Source of the DNA: Pomacea canaliculata
Lineage: Eukaryota > Mollusca > Gastropoda > Architaenioglossa > Ampullariidae
Reading direction: 5' to 3'
Length of the DNA: 64,000 nt
Assembly (NCBI RefSeq): GCF_003073045.1
Contig: NC_037595.1
Location: 6,064,227-6,128,226 of the forward strand
Each line of letters opens with the position of its first letter. The first letter of the stretch is position 1. Positions 1-16,893 of this stretch are shown piece after piece. The notes below the pieces were generated by a model. The model had not been told where the DNA came from. It searched no databases and saw only the letters and a program-made list of their open reading frames with translations. The translations under genes and the position numbers were made by a program.

Positions 1-42
1 CAATAACAGAAATATAGGAATGCTATTTTGCAATGTCTGTAG

Positions 43-2431
43 GAATTCTTCTCAACCAAGGCAGATGCTTCTCTTTTTGCATTTGGCTGTCATTCTAAAA
101 AGAGACCTAACAACCTGATAATAGGTAAAGTAAATGTGTCTGTTTGTCATTGTCTGTATATAAAAGGAATAAGAACAAAATGAGTGCATTACTTAACAAA
201 GTATATGTGGTAATCAGTGGAAGAGTGAATAGGATCTGTATCTGTGCATAAAAGAGATTTAGTGGAAGAACTAAAGGCACCACATAAATGTGCATTTTGC
301 TCTGTTTGCATTGTTTCACCTAATACTGGAATGCCAGTGACAGGAAATAATTTTATGCACATTAATATAACTTTTTAATAAATTTTAAAATACTTGAAAT
401 TTAGGGACAATTAAATTGCAATTTTGAATTATCTGGACAAACAGTGCATGTACTTTCTTTTAAATAAAGGGATGCATGTGCCTTGTCATTTACAGTTAAT
501 TAAGTATCGATGCAGTGTTGGTAGCATATCCATTTTTGAAGCCTTTTAAAACCTGTATAAGAGTACCAAAAAAACATCTCTGATTTGTAGGTCGCATGTT
601 TGATGGACATGTTCTGGACATGGTTGAGTTTGGAATTGAAAAGTTTGTTTCCATGTTGGAATTTAAGGTAAGTGTTTGTGATTTAATTGAACAACTTTTT
701 CCTTCATTTCTCACTCAGCCGACATTATCGCAATTTTTAAGCAGTCTAATGAGTTTTAATGTTTTCTTCAAAAGAACAAATCACCAGTTTTATTTATATT
801 TTTTTTTTATTTTACATTTGTTCCTGTTTACATAACACAGCATTAGGTGATGGTACGAAAATAACAGGTATAAATATGTAGATTTATTGATATATTTTCC
901 AGGGTGAAAAATGTGTTTTTGGTGTGAAACCTTGCCTGGTCTTCTCTGGACAGGCCTTTGAACAAGACTCTGAATATCAACGAATACGCAACTTGTTTAC
1001 AGGTAGGTTAAGAGGTGCACTTGTTTCGGCTTGAGTGTATGTTTGATAATGATGCAGTACAGTTATAAAGTTCACTTTTATTAAATATGTTCATAGATTA
1101 TGCACACAAAAGTCTGTAGTCCCCATGAATGGTATTGCTACTGAGCAAACCTGACAGCACAAAACCAAGCCAAGATAAAAGGGGGCACGTGTGCTGAGGT
1201 TGGCGGAAACAAAGTGATTTTAATGGTCATGCATAAAAGTTGGCCACTCCCCACACCCCCACCAAGAGAACCATTTTTCATCTTCTGCTGAAGAATTTGT
1301 ACTTTGGCCTTGCACAGGAGCACTTCACATTCTTGTTGATGCCTTTGATGGATGATTTTGTAAGTTTTTATTATTTAGTCAAAGTTGTGGTAATGCCAGA
1401 CACCTTGTTGAGGTCTTAAATATTTCTGTCCTTTTTCAGACTTTTTCAAGGGTCCTGTTGTTGACAACGTAAGATTGGCAGGTCTTGAGCATGTTATTTC
1501 AGTGACAGCATCAGGAAGGAAATTCTATATCCGAAATTACAGGTACAGTAAGTGACAGTGGGTATGTTTGCAAATGCATATACACTGTTGTGTCCATATG
1601 TATCAGCGTGTGTTTGTGTATATATACACACACAGTTTTTCAGATTTTTTGTTTAATTATTATAATTCCTTACAGAATTTTGCTGAAAAAATCAGGAAGT
1701 CGCACACCAAGAGTGGAACTTGAGGACATGGGCCCTTCTCTTGATTTGGTCATGCGTCGTACAAAACTTGCTTCTGATGACCTGTTCAGACGTGCACTTA
1801 AGCAACCAAAGACAGCCAAGGTTTGCAGATTTTTCCCATCTACTCTGCCTTTTTGTTTAAAATATGTATAATGATATATACATAAATATGTATAAGATAT
1901 ATGCACATTTATATAAGATGTAAAATATGTATTTTTTCACTTAGCTTTAAATTAGTTTTTGTGCTTTATTCATTTATATTACCATTTACTCTTGAAAATT
2001 TGCACAAAGTCATGCTTATCAGATTTGGTTCTTCCAACATTCCTCCTTCAACCTACCTACCACATTAACATGAAAAGAGCATTTTGTAAAATAACTTTTA
2101 TCATTCCATGCCTTTGGCTACGTTTCTGCTTGCAGATAAAGGGTGGGGTGGGAGGAACTGGAATAGAAGAGAGGGCAATGTGAAAATGAATTCTATAATG
2201 ATTGCAATCTTTTCTTTGCAGCCAAGAAAGATCAAGAATATCTCCCACGATGCATTTGGCTCCAAACTTGGCCGTATTCACATGACAAAACAGGATCTTA
2301 GCAAGCTGCAGACACGAAAAATGAAAGGGTTGAAAAAACGGCCATTTGAATCCTCAGGAGAAGCAGCAGAGACGTCGGGTACAGAGACAACAAGTCCGGT
2401 AGCAAAGAAAGCCAAACAAACTGCAACTTGA
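43..2431 (+). CDS. RPF2: Ribosome production factor 2 homolog (Brix domain), 5' end missing
   Basis: Coding exons read as 43-124, 591-667, 903-1002, 1440-1542, 1676-1820 and 2222-2431 (stop TGA 2429-2431). All join in phase and give 238 residues; the family is about 300 residues long, so the first exon(s) lie left of the window. The protein runs through KKRPNNLIIGRMFDGHVLDM, a Brix core segment ending NVRLAGLEHV, then KKSGSRTPRVELEDMGPSLD and the family's conserved basic tail (NISHDAFGSKLGRIHM, then LSKLQTRKMKGLKKRP). In other eukaryotes RPF2 acts in the nucleolus with RRS1 to load the 5S RNP (5S rRNA, uL18, uL5) onto pre-60S particles. The identification rests on dense sequence similarity along the whole length. 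The gene is convergent with transporter A, 416 bp away stop to stop. Confidence 0.93.
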
Positions 2432-2847
2432 TGAAGACATGAGAACAATGAAACTTTTTGTTTTGTTTTTGTTTTTTTTTTTAAATTTTAGGGCGAGGGG
2501 TATGTAGCTTGTTGAATTAATGGACCTGAGTGTTTTATTCATGTTGCATTTTGATACTGGTTTATCATGGAAAGCCTGTTGACCTGAGAGTGGGGGAAGG
2601 GGGATTAAGATTACATGACATGACAAGATAACCAAAGCTTCTTCTGTGTAGAACAGTATTTCTTACTGTCATGCAAGAACCTGACAAACCATTCAAGATG
2701 ACAGAAATGTATATCGCCCCCAAATCTTAAAGGTGCCGAAAAGGACCTTTAAGAGAGTAAGTTTTTTCCCATAATATTTACATGTGTGAACTGTTCCAGC
2801 CTGTTCTGAACTTTGAGTGCATACATTTGGTGAGATTCATGAGGACG
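2432..2847. other. Convergent intergenic / overlapping 3' UTR region
   Basis: This gap lies between the RPF2 stop and the transporter A stop, which face each other. The plus strand shows no AATAAA close after the RPF2 stop; the first candidates are ATTAAA near 3067 and AATAAA near 3281, which lie inside transporter A. On the minus strand an AATAAA is present at about 2533-2538. The two 3' ends therefore probably overlap. No other coding potential is seen. Confidence 0.5.
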
Positions 2848-5800
2848 CTAAGATCCACTGGCAGCTGTTATGTTGATGTAGCATGGCGGGGTGAAGGCAT
2901 CTGGTGAGGCCAGGGATAAGATGGCCGAGTATGTTGCAGCGACCCCAGCCACTAAGCCAACTACCATAATTTCAACATTGGCAACTTTCTCGAACAGTGG
3001 GACTGTGCTGCAAAATGTGAAACAGATGTTTTGTCCATTTTCTTAAGTGGCATTTCTAAACATGGTATTAAATGAAGTAGTAAATTATGAAGATGTATAT
3101 TTATAGTTTTAGGCTTGCATCAGTAGGTTGCTAGTGCTGTTGTTGAAACTCTGAAATCTCATTTCTCTCGGTGGGACATTCGTCCACCTCTTTTTCCCCA
3201 TGAGTGCCTTTTCCTGCCACTGACTTGTTCTACTCATACACAAACAGCCAAACCTTGACATTGATCATTCTTTCATTCAAAATAAAAGCCTACAGCAACA
3301 CCCTAACTAACTGAAACACAAACTTATCTAATTCATGCAAGTTTTCAAGGACTAACAAATAAGCAGATACCAAGCAGAAATCTACTAACAGCTTCTCCAA
3401 AAGCAGTTGCTAGTTAACCAGCTATTTCAAGTACTGCTTGGTTAATCTGTCAGAAAAGTACTTCCACCTATAGATAATGAAAGGGGAAAAAACTTCTGTC
3501 GCATGTATATATTATAATTCCTCAGAATTCTAGACCCAATTCGTCTTCTTATCTCTCAAAGGCCTTCTTAACGAGAAATATCTTACAGACCTCTTTACCC
3601 TTATGGATTAGATAATTATTATGGGAAATCTTCAGTATCAGGGCTAAGGCCAAATTGGTTTTTTGTTAAGTTTTTTGGGGATCATTGGGTAGCTTTTAAA
3701 TCGACTGACACTAAATTCTGCTGCAGGAAATTGGGGAAGCATCCACAAATATTAAAAATAATTTGGGGGCGTAAAAAAATTAGCATGTCTGGTCTCTTGT
3801 GCTGGGACTGGGCTGAGCCTTCAGTTCGATAGAAATGTACACTAGACTCTCTATAGTGACTGCTATACTCACAAGCTTTTCCAAGGTCCATCGGTGGCAG
3901 CAAGCTTGAGGTAGATAAGCGGGGGTGCAATGAAGGCTAGGAGGGTGGTGGTAGAGCCCCCAATCAGCGACAGGATGGTGCCAAAGTGCGGTATGCTTAT
4001 AGCCACAAACGCCACCAGCAAGCACATCAGCGACCTGACAACGGCACGCTTCCAGTTGAAATCTGAACGAAGAAAAGTGGATGCGAGATGGAGCATGAAC
4101 TGTGTCCTCCGATTATTAGCATGAAAGTTAGGGTATACACTATGCATGACCATGGAGCTGTCTGATCTGTTTATAAACACCAGGCCCAAGTTCCAGCATG
4201 CGTGATGTCATGGTCCTCTGGGATCATAGGTTTGTGTAAACGATTTAGCTTACAAGCACCGATGGCACTGTAACCTCTGGTACCTTCTTGAGGTCGCAAT
4301 GTGCAGAGGGCTTAAATCTTGCTTGTGTGTGCTTGAATATATTGTTCTGGCTATCAGCTCGTCCCGATCACTTGCTAGAGTGCACTAACTGAAGGTCTTT
4401 TGAGTGCAATTAGAAGGGAGTGAGCACATTTTGTAGTAAATTTAACAAAGGACCTTTCAGTCGATTAGCCCTTTCTTTGTCCACAAAACACCTTTTTGTA
4501 AATAATAATTAAATGCAAAATAGTCAATAATAATAAATGGTTTCGCGCTCAGAGAATGACCCTAATGTTGCGGTAGATCACTATACGCATGTAATATTAT
4601 TACAAAGACATAAAATAATTTTTGTTGTCACACGCTTTGATCGAGAAAGTGAAATAACAGTAACTTCAATGTAAAAATTTGGTTGGCATGGAGCCGAATG
4701 TTCGAATCTTCCTTCTGTGCTTGAAAGGACATTTACATACGGACATTTACACCATGTGATCGAGAAGGGGATATCCATCGCGGCCCAGGTGCTACTAAAA
4801 TTCCTTTCCATCCATAAAAATGTCTGTAACGGTTAATGAGCCTTCTTGGAACAGAGGTGTGGTTGTCTGGCTTCGTTATAAATATACCAGTCATATAAAA
4901 ACTAATTCCATAAATGACCGTATATTTGTCATTAAGTTTCGTGCTTAAGAAGACCCTGAAAGGTCTGATAGGGTGCAATTTTTTTTCCTAATGACAGGGT
5001 AGAGTTCAGTACCAAATGTTTTTGGGTTTTTTTTTTTAAATTGTGAACACCCCACTTCGAGAACAGAGACACCTTTCAGCATGCGCTGAGGTCACGTTTG
5101 TACTGCGATCTGCCTAATTAACATGATCTCAGTTCTTCCATTAGCTGAAGCCCTGGCATCTTAAACCTGTCCGTGTACAATCCTGAAGTCTGTGTTCTCG
5201 ACCTCGGCGAAATTATGGACACTAATTCGTGGAAAACTTGCTCAAGACACTTTAACACGGACGCAAAAGCATCAACTGCAGGTTTGATGTTTTTCCCCCA
5301 CTTTTCAAGGCGCCATATTGGATGAAAGCAGTAAAAGAGGGGCTCACGTTTCTCGATCTTGAGCAGTTCCTCAATTTCCTGGCAGACTGGGTTGATAATG
5401 ATGATGAAGCCGCAGAACAAGTGGCCCGTCACCAGGATTTCTGCAATCATCCGCATGGCGCCGGGGCTGATGGACTGCAGCAGGTTGGCTTTGACGCTTT
5501 TGCCGTACACGAAGTAGCCAGAAGTTGCCACTGGCAAGTACATCACCGCTAGGGCTACATAGTCAGCAGTCAGAAGCATAGCATTTTAAGCATCGGTTTC
5601 AGAAGACAGAAATCCCCATTTCCTAACGATGGGATAAACCATTCAAATCTACTTGAATGTTAAAATTATTAAAATATGTCTTTCGTTTGTTCATTGGTTT
5701 AGAGTTTGCTGTGTGTATATATGTTAAATTTTATTGTTATCTCTTTTGCTTATAATGCAGTATTAAGATCCTGAAATGTTTTGTAGTTTTTACGAAACCA

Positions 5801-8458
5801 TTTGAAAACGGAAAAGAGTAACGGCAAGTCTGCCCCCACCACCACCACGATCAAACAGGAAAAAGAAGTTGGCTTGAGTGACATGAACTTTATGGCGAGT
5901 ATTTGATATACTCAAAATAATAATTTTTGTTTACCTAAAAAGCCGAAGTAGCACACTCGAGGGAATTTAGACGGCTCCCTCATGTCGGACTGAAACGTTG
6001 GAAACATCGGGTGTCCTCCGAACGCGAAGCAGATGGTGCCAAAGGCCTGGGCGAAGGACAGGAGGGTGACATCCGAGTGGATGACCCTGGGATTGTCGGG
6101 TATGTCCACGGTCATGTTGGCTACTAGGATGACGCAGGCAATGCTTGTGGCTGCCATTGCACCAACGGCGATGGGCCTGCACAATGGTATCAGGTCAGTA
6201 AAGCTGATCGGATCACGATTTCCAGCTCTGAATGGACTACCGCACACTAATGAGAGAGAAGAACAGAATGTGGAAAGTCACAAAACAAGCTGCTGCAAGC
6301 ATCCCTGATACAAACGCAGTTGGCCTTTCGATGTCTTGTTGAGCACACCTAGCACAATACTTGAAAATGTTCAGGTTGCTGTACATTGACTCTCAAAATG
6401 AAAATGTCATCAGACCGAAAACTAATAGGTAACAATGTATGATTTTTCAATGTAGGAGCAAGGGTACAAGAGACTGGTATTGGTAACCTTACCAGAAGTC
6501 CTTGGGTGTGCCAAGCCAGGAGATTGGCAGCAAGATGCAGACGACTACCAACATCCAGTAGCAGAAGGACCAGTTGAACTTGAACAAGTGCTTTACGATG
6601 TCCTGCACATTCTGAGAGGCCAGCAGCAGGTACACGACAGATGCTCCAAACATGGTGAAGTTGATGGAGAATGAGACGACCAGTCTGCAATCGGAAACGG
6701 TCAAAGTTGCTGCAAATAGGTGAAATGCTCTTGAATACGGAAATGGTCATAAGTTCCCCTAAATGAATGCGAAATTTAGAGTAAGCGAAATATTAGTGAT
6801 TAAAGGCCACTTGTTAGGGAAAATGTGTTTCTCGCTCTTATATATATCTCTCTCTGTGCGTGTGCGTGTTTCTCCCGCATCTCTGTCCCACACACATACA
6901 CACAGGGGAGCTAGGTGGAGGATTCATACCTGCCAATGGTACCGTAGGTGATATAACCCATAGCAGGGTACGGGTAGCGCACGTGGCCTCTGAGAGAAGG
7001 GTATCGGTCCTGTACTATGGTCCAGCAGCGGCCCAGTATCTGACCAGTGTAGGCGGAGATGGCAGCACATGCCACAATGATGACAATGCCAATCCAGCCT
7101 GTGGAAACAAAGGCAGTGTGAAAAGACCTCAAGGAAAACCCCGGCTGAATAGAAAACTGTGTACTTCGGTATTCTGTTTACCCAACGTGACTTTCACATT
7201 TTTCAGTAGTGGTGAACTGTCGCAACAATAAATTGCAAACAATGAAAAGGCAAGTATAAATTTAATTCATAATAAATAAATTGCATTTGGTTAGCATTAA
7301 GTGCTGGTTACAATTCATGTCGAGGTTGTAACCCACTATTACAAGCCAGTCAAGCGGGTAACCTCTACCTACTGTGTAACAATGCGTGTGGTCGCCATGG
7401 AGGCATAGCAAATAAAACCTATAAAACCTGTTGTATCCACGGATACTCAGGGCTGGTAATGCTTTGGCCGGCCTGTAAGTAGCGCTACATGCTCGACGTG
7501 AATTCAAGCCCTGTGTTCTGTGGCCGTGGACTGACTGACCCGCGTTCTCGAGGGCGTTGGGGAGGGCCAGCACACCCGAGCCGGCCATCTCGCCCACCAG
7601 GAAGACGACCGCCGTCAGCACGCCCAGACCTTGCGTCACGTGATCTTGTGTGTCTTGGTCTCTTGTTGCCTTCTCGAAGAGATGCAAGGAAAGAACACAA
7701 GATGATCGTGAGGTCACTTCTACTGGTCAACTTTCAATGAGTCTGTTTCGTGTACTTTGATATTCAGTAGCACTGTCCCATCAGATTTTTTGACATTTTC
7801 GCGAAATTGTGCGTTAAACTGGACAAATGTACAATAATTTCCGGTATTGTATAGTCCATATTGTATCAATACTTACATCAGGAAAGCTTTTCGCTGGTGG
7901 GCTCTCTAACTCAACAGAAATCTGGAATTGTCAAAGAAAGAAGATGTAGTTATCAGTGGGATTAGTACTTAATGAAAATGAAGATACTGTAGCATATTTA
8001 GAAAGAGTTCTTTCGCTATTAACAAATATTTGCGAAAATAAGTGTTAAATTTTCTGTTGAAAAGAATAATGGTTGTTAACGCTTGATCACAATTAATATT
8101 ACATATACGAGTTCAAACTTTATTTGTTGGTGGTTAACTAATCATCCCGGTTAGCGGCTAATCATGCAGATTTAGTTAGTATGGAATCTACCAATCTCGG
8201 GTAGGACTTGTATAAAGAAGCAGTTCACCTAAAACAGTGTTCATACACATGCTGGAGGGACCCACAACCCAGCACTGGAGACCGGGGAAAAGGATGAGTG
8301 TTGGTGATGAGAGGGGATGGAAAAAGTCTCACAGATTGAGGTCAGGAAGGGTGGTTTGAATTAAACATACCACAGCCTTAAACTGTCGACAAAGAAAAAA
8401 GGATTCAATAAAAATGATTTACCTTCCTTGAAGCGTTACTCTGAGTTCTTTCCGTCAT
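2848..8458 (-). CDS. AAAP-family amino acid transporter, tandem copy A
   Basis: Nine coding exons on the minus strand: 8423-8458 (ATG), 7877-7921, 7540-7672, 6930-7098, 6493-6684, 5935-6176, 5348-5554, 3873-4062 and 2848-3007 (stop TAG). All phases agree and give 457 residues, normal for the Aa_trans (PF01490) family. The first membrane segment holds the family signature [12 protein letters not shown]. Later landmarks are GWIGIVIIVACAAISAYTG, SWLGTPKDFWPIAVGA, AFGGHPMFPTFQSDM, YLPVATSGYFVYG and IIINPVCQEIEELL. The predicted protein is a multi-pass membrane carrier related to SLC32/SLC36 and plant AVT/LHT transporters; the substrate cannot be told from sequence. The first two exons encode a short soluble N-terminus. 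It lies head-to-tail with copy B upstream. The 3' limit of exon 5348-5554 uses a weak acceptor chosen by matching copy B. Confidence 0.88.
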
Positions 8459-10934
8459 GGCTGTGGACCAGTGCAGCAGCAAGTAAATCCACTATGTATG
8501 TATGTGTGTGACTCCCAATATGTCTGCACTGCACTGTTAGTTTAACCCGAATGCACTGTGTCTACAGGTGTTGGATCGAGATCAGGTGCAATCTTTTACT
8601 TAGTCATTGTACTCCACGGAATGTAATCAATAAAAAAAAACTTTCACACTTCATCGACGATTACATATGCTCCCGTTATGCTGGGCGACCTCGCAAACTG
8701 ATGCAGTATGATAGCAAACGATGACATTATCAAGCCGACAATCCCTTCTGCAGTCCTGTTTCGACATCAGACTGTCCTTAAACTTTTTTTTTTTTCTTTT
8801 GAAAAGGCGGTAGTCGATGGTGCAAACGCACGTGTCAACTGATGGTACTTTTCGTAGACAAACAATAAATTTAAGAACATCAGTTTGAAAGAAAAATGTA
8901 AATGTATTAGACAAAGAAAGGAATAAAGGAGTAAATGAAGAAAAAAGAGAGAAAGAACAGAAAAAGGAAAACTGAAAGAAAAAGAGAGGAAAGAAATGAG
9001 GGATTTAACGAGAACCAAGGAGTAAAAAAAGAGGGGAAAAGAAAAGAAAACCCGAAAGACAGATGGAAAACCAGATGCATGTTAATGGGAGGCACAGCAC
9101 TATACAGACACCGAAAGGATCGCCGTGGTCTATACAAGTCGATGGAAACCTCTTCAGTCCATCCTTACGACAGGGGACCAGAGGGAGAGGAGCAGCGATA
9201 CAAGAAAGGTTAGCCTTATATGTGGTAGTAGTTGTTACAAAGTAGCAGCTAGTGTACTGTGAGCATCATAATGTTTGCCCCGCTGTTAGACGATGGGAGT
9301 CTATGCCTTTACTTTCAAGGATGTCACCAGACTGGACAACGATCTGGGATGGCTGCCTCCTGAATATTCTTGAGGGAATGTGAGAATAAAACTTCTTAGT
9401 CATGGACGATGACATGGATATGCTTGGTGGCAAGTGTTATGCGCTATCTTCAGATTTACCTTGCACCATCGTCAGCGTATCATCGCCCAGTATGTGTAAC
9501 AGTTTTTTTGAGACATCGTAGGTGTTGCAGTTGTCAAACATTTTTTTTTTCAAATGTGACCCCTGTCAGTGTGTGATACGAGCTTTGTCACACTTTCCGT
9601 CGACTTTTCGCGATAACACCGCCTGTATGATAACTGTACTCTTGCATATGATAATCCAGCAAACAGCTTGTACGACTGACCTATTATCTATCTTTTGAAA
9701 AGTCTAGACAGTTTTGAATAAGTGTCACCATCCTATGAGGTGAGAGGATGCTCCAGAAAGTAACGGTCTTTGGATGCCATGGTCGGAGCCGGATCGTCCA
9801 GGACGAAATATGATTGTACTTTAATATAATATAAAAGTATGATTGTATAATTGTAAATTGTATAATTTATAATTGTACTCACACATAAATAATCTACAAT
9901 TACAAGCATTGGCAGCATGTGAGCATTATTCTGGTTGTAACTGGCTTTTAAAGAGAACTTTCTTTTTGACCGGCGCAATTTTTGTTTGAGGGGGGGATCC
10001 CAACTTTAATCACACATATCTCTGATTTTCAAAGATATCAAGATGAGCATTCTTGAAAATTTAGATAATAGTTTTACAATGACACTAAAATCAACGATCT
10101 GTGATTGTGGGTACTGTCTGAAAGATATTTTGAAAAATTAGTACACTTGTTAAAAAATAATTGATTACAATCAAAATTTCCATTGTAACCACTTGAAACA
10201 AATTTTTAAGCTTTAGTACTATTCTGTCACAAAATGTTACTAAAAATTTTTTTCTGAAGTGCTACTTTATTGTGTCCACGTAAGGTCCTTCATTAAGTAG
10301 ACTTTCCCTCTGTAGGTGTGTAGGTCAGCAGGCACTAGAAAGTCTATATATGCAGAACTTGTGTGTGTGTGTGAAGAAAGAAAAAAATTTAAAACAGAGT
10401 TGAAAAAGACATTGTGTCTGCCTAGTACTTTATTTCAAGTTTTCATCAGGTTTAGTAATACTTTCTTTTTCCAATCAAAACTTTAAATTATTTTTTCAAC
10501 AAACATGTCAACATCATGCTTGTTGGTGGGAGACGGATGAGACAAAATTCTCACGTGGAAATCCTGAAAAAATATCTTCAAGAACAGTGATAAGACGAAA
10601 CAGACGAAATTTTATGGTTTGTGCAACACCACTGACTTGGCTAGCGTATTGAATCCATTATCACATGTGATGCTGACGAAGCATAACGGTGTGAGCGTCA
10701 TCGTATAACGGTTTTGATGATAGTGTAACATAGTGGGGTGAGCATCATCCGCTGTTAGCTGTGATGGTGATGGTGATGACGATGATGTTACAGGGCTGGG
10801 TGGTTATCCACTGTCAGCTGTGACGTTGACGTGACATATCCGGTTGAGTGTCATCCGCTGTCAGCTGATGGTGATGATAATGATGTTACATGGCTGGGTG
10901 GTTGTGACGTTGACGTGACATATCCGGGTAAGTG
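8459..10934. other. Intergenic spacer between the two transporter copies
   Basis: This stretch of about 2.5 kb separates the start of copy A from the stop of copy B. It holds the presumed promoter and 5' UTR of A, a purine-rich tract at about 8885-9065, AT-rich DNA at 9800-10500, and a degenerate tandem repeat from about 10650 to the end. No convincing exon or transposon gene is seen. A short minus-strand frame near 9733-9800 has no recognisable similarity. Confidence 0.6.
8885..9065 (+). repeat. Purine-rich (GA) low-complexity tract
   Basis: About 180 bases that are almost entirely A and G on the plus strand, with runs such as gaaaagaaaagaaaaccc. The overlapping translated frames consist of Lys/Glu/Arg or Phe/Leu/Ser only and are not genes. 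It lies roughly 430 bp upstream of the copy A start codon. Confidence 0.8.

Positions 10935-10957
<23 letters not shown>
10650..10957. repeat. Degenerate tandem repeat overlapping the end of transporter B
   Basis: Units of about 84-105 bp share gtgtcatccgctgtcagctg, tggtgatgatgatgttaca, gggctgggtggtt and gacgttgacgtgacatatcc. Two clear units run from about 10748 to 10935, with more decayed copies back to about 10650. The right-hand end (gtgtcatccactagcagctg) is the stop-codon region of transporter B, so the array seems to have grown from the terminus of that gene into its 3' UTR. Confidence 0.7.
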
Positions 10958-15299
<4,342 letters not shown>

Positions 15300-15445
15300 C
15301 CTTTTTTGGGCGGGGGCAAGATTTTGATTTGGAGAGATGTAACACTGGAACCACGCCGATGATGGCGCAACTCAAAGCTGCCTCTGGAAGGAAAAACTGT
15401 TTTAGCTGTCGGGTTTAATTGTTCTGCCTAGTTTGTTGAAAAAAT

Positions 15446-15509
15446 ACTGTATTGTCATGTTTCTAACCTACTATAGGACTGTATTGTCATGTTTCTAACC
15501 TACTATAGG
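15446..15509. repeat. Perfect 32-bp tandem duplication
   Basis: The unit actgtattgtcatgtttcta plus 12 further bases occurs at 15446-15477 and again at 15478-15509 with no mismatch. It is a recent local duplication. Confidence 0.97.
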
Positions 15510-15964
15510 ACTTTTTGTTTTTTGCCATGTGGCGTGGTGATCTTCATGAGATCTGCTGACGGGTCACACACCTGTCACCTATTATCAAATATGTGACTGG
15601 CAAAGTTTTACAAGAGGTTCATATCAAATACCAAAGAAATCACCTACAGTGCACATTTACACATCTCAGTTTGTCACAGAAAATGATGACTTCTACAATT
15701 ATTAGGTTTTATGAAAAGCTCGCGTGTATGGACCTAAACTGTAACCTTAGATGTCAGCAGCCGTTGTTTAATTAACAGTCAGCTTCCTTTCGGATCATCC
15801 CCGGAAGTGAGATCTTGACCTCTTTCCCAAGCAAATGGGTGAGACTTGCGATGGTCAAAGGTTCGTATCTCGCGAATGGAAATGAAGTATTTCGTCCGAT
15901 TTTGAACATTTAGTTAAGGTAAACCCCGTCATTAAAAAATCCTAAAGTTATGGACTTTGGAATG

Positions 15965-16560
15965 ATATTAATAATAACAACAATAATAATAACAACAACA
16001 ACAACAACTTATACAGCACTTTTCTATTGATTTGCCCAGACCGTTTTACATAAAAAATATACAGTCATCAACAATTTATGCATTTATATTCACACATAAC
16101 AGACACACTCACTTCTACAACATACACTCACCTCACTCATACACAAAGTAAAATGCAGACACACGTTCTACACACAGTCAGGACAGGGTCACAGTGAAGT
16201 CGTTTCTGAAAAGATATAAGTTTGGACTTACAGGTGGTAAGAGAATCAGAGTGACGGGTAATCAGTTCCAAGTTGATGGGTTTGGTAGGAAGAAGACCTC
16301 TGTCCATATATCTTTGTCGTAATGGGACTTGCAGAAGCTTGGTGTCAGAATATGTTTGAAGAGGTCGAGCGGACGTATAGATGGGAGTGAGTTCGGAGAA
16401 GTATCGAGTGCCGGTGCCAGAGTAAGTCCCAGTGGAAAGTGTGTAGACTATATTGTCCACGACTGGCAGCTTAACAAGGTTATTAAGCAAAAAGATTGAC
16501 TCTGGCCGTCGGTGAAGGAGGAACGAGAAGTCCTCGAAACAACACCAGTAAGCAGTTAGC
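15965..16560 (-). mobile_element. LINE 3' end (ORF2 C-terminus, 3' UTR and tail)
   Basis: Read on the minus strand, the frame at 16137-16490 has SDTKLLQVPLR, then TTCKSKLISFQKRL. This is the pattern at the C-terminus of CR1/L2-type ORF2 proteins (SDTKLL, then FKSxLKTxLF near the end), with the central WNSLP block damaged. A 3' UTR follows, ending in aagtgctgtataagttgttg and a (GTT)n/(ATT)n tail, which is typical of animal LINE and SINE 3' ends. The fragment is truncated and inactive. Confidence 0.65.
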
Positions 16561-16869
16561 TGTTTGCCTTCGGTTACATATGAATGATATGATAGTATGA
16601 TGGAGATGGAGAAAACAAATATATTGCAGTAGGTGTTAGTGGAAATGAAGTCTCAAAGTGTAATCATTGAACCATCAGTTAGGTGATACTGAGCGCGATG
16701 TTAGAAATCACACGATCTTGATGACCTTAACTCGTAGGACCTCGATGACGATAAAGACTATTAAAGTCAGGTACATTGGTCCTGGTAACGGGTAGAAGTC
16801 TAACCAAGGATAATAACACCCAGTCCACGCTTACTAACATCCACACACACACATTTACCTACTTTACAT

Positions 16870-16893
16870 ATCGTCTCTCTCTCTCTCTCTCTC
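16870..16893. repeat. (CT)n microsatellite
   Basis: A short run of ctctctctct units in the spacer upstream of transporter B. A similar CT-then-CA tract lies near 17161-17190. Confidence 0.9.

Noticed and set aside
7489..7740. Pro/Arg-rich plus-strand open frame
   Set aside because: It is antisense to the GC-rich transporter A exon encoding the [12 protein letters not shown] segment.
8885..9213. Lys/Glu/Arg-rich open frame
   Set aside because: It is low-complexity purine-rich DNA without exon signals or similarity to a protein family.
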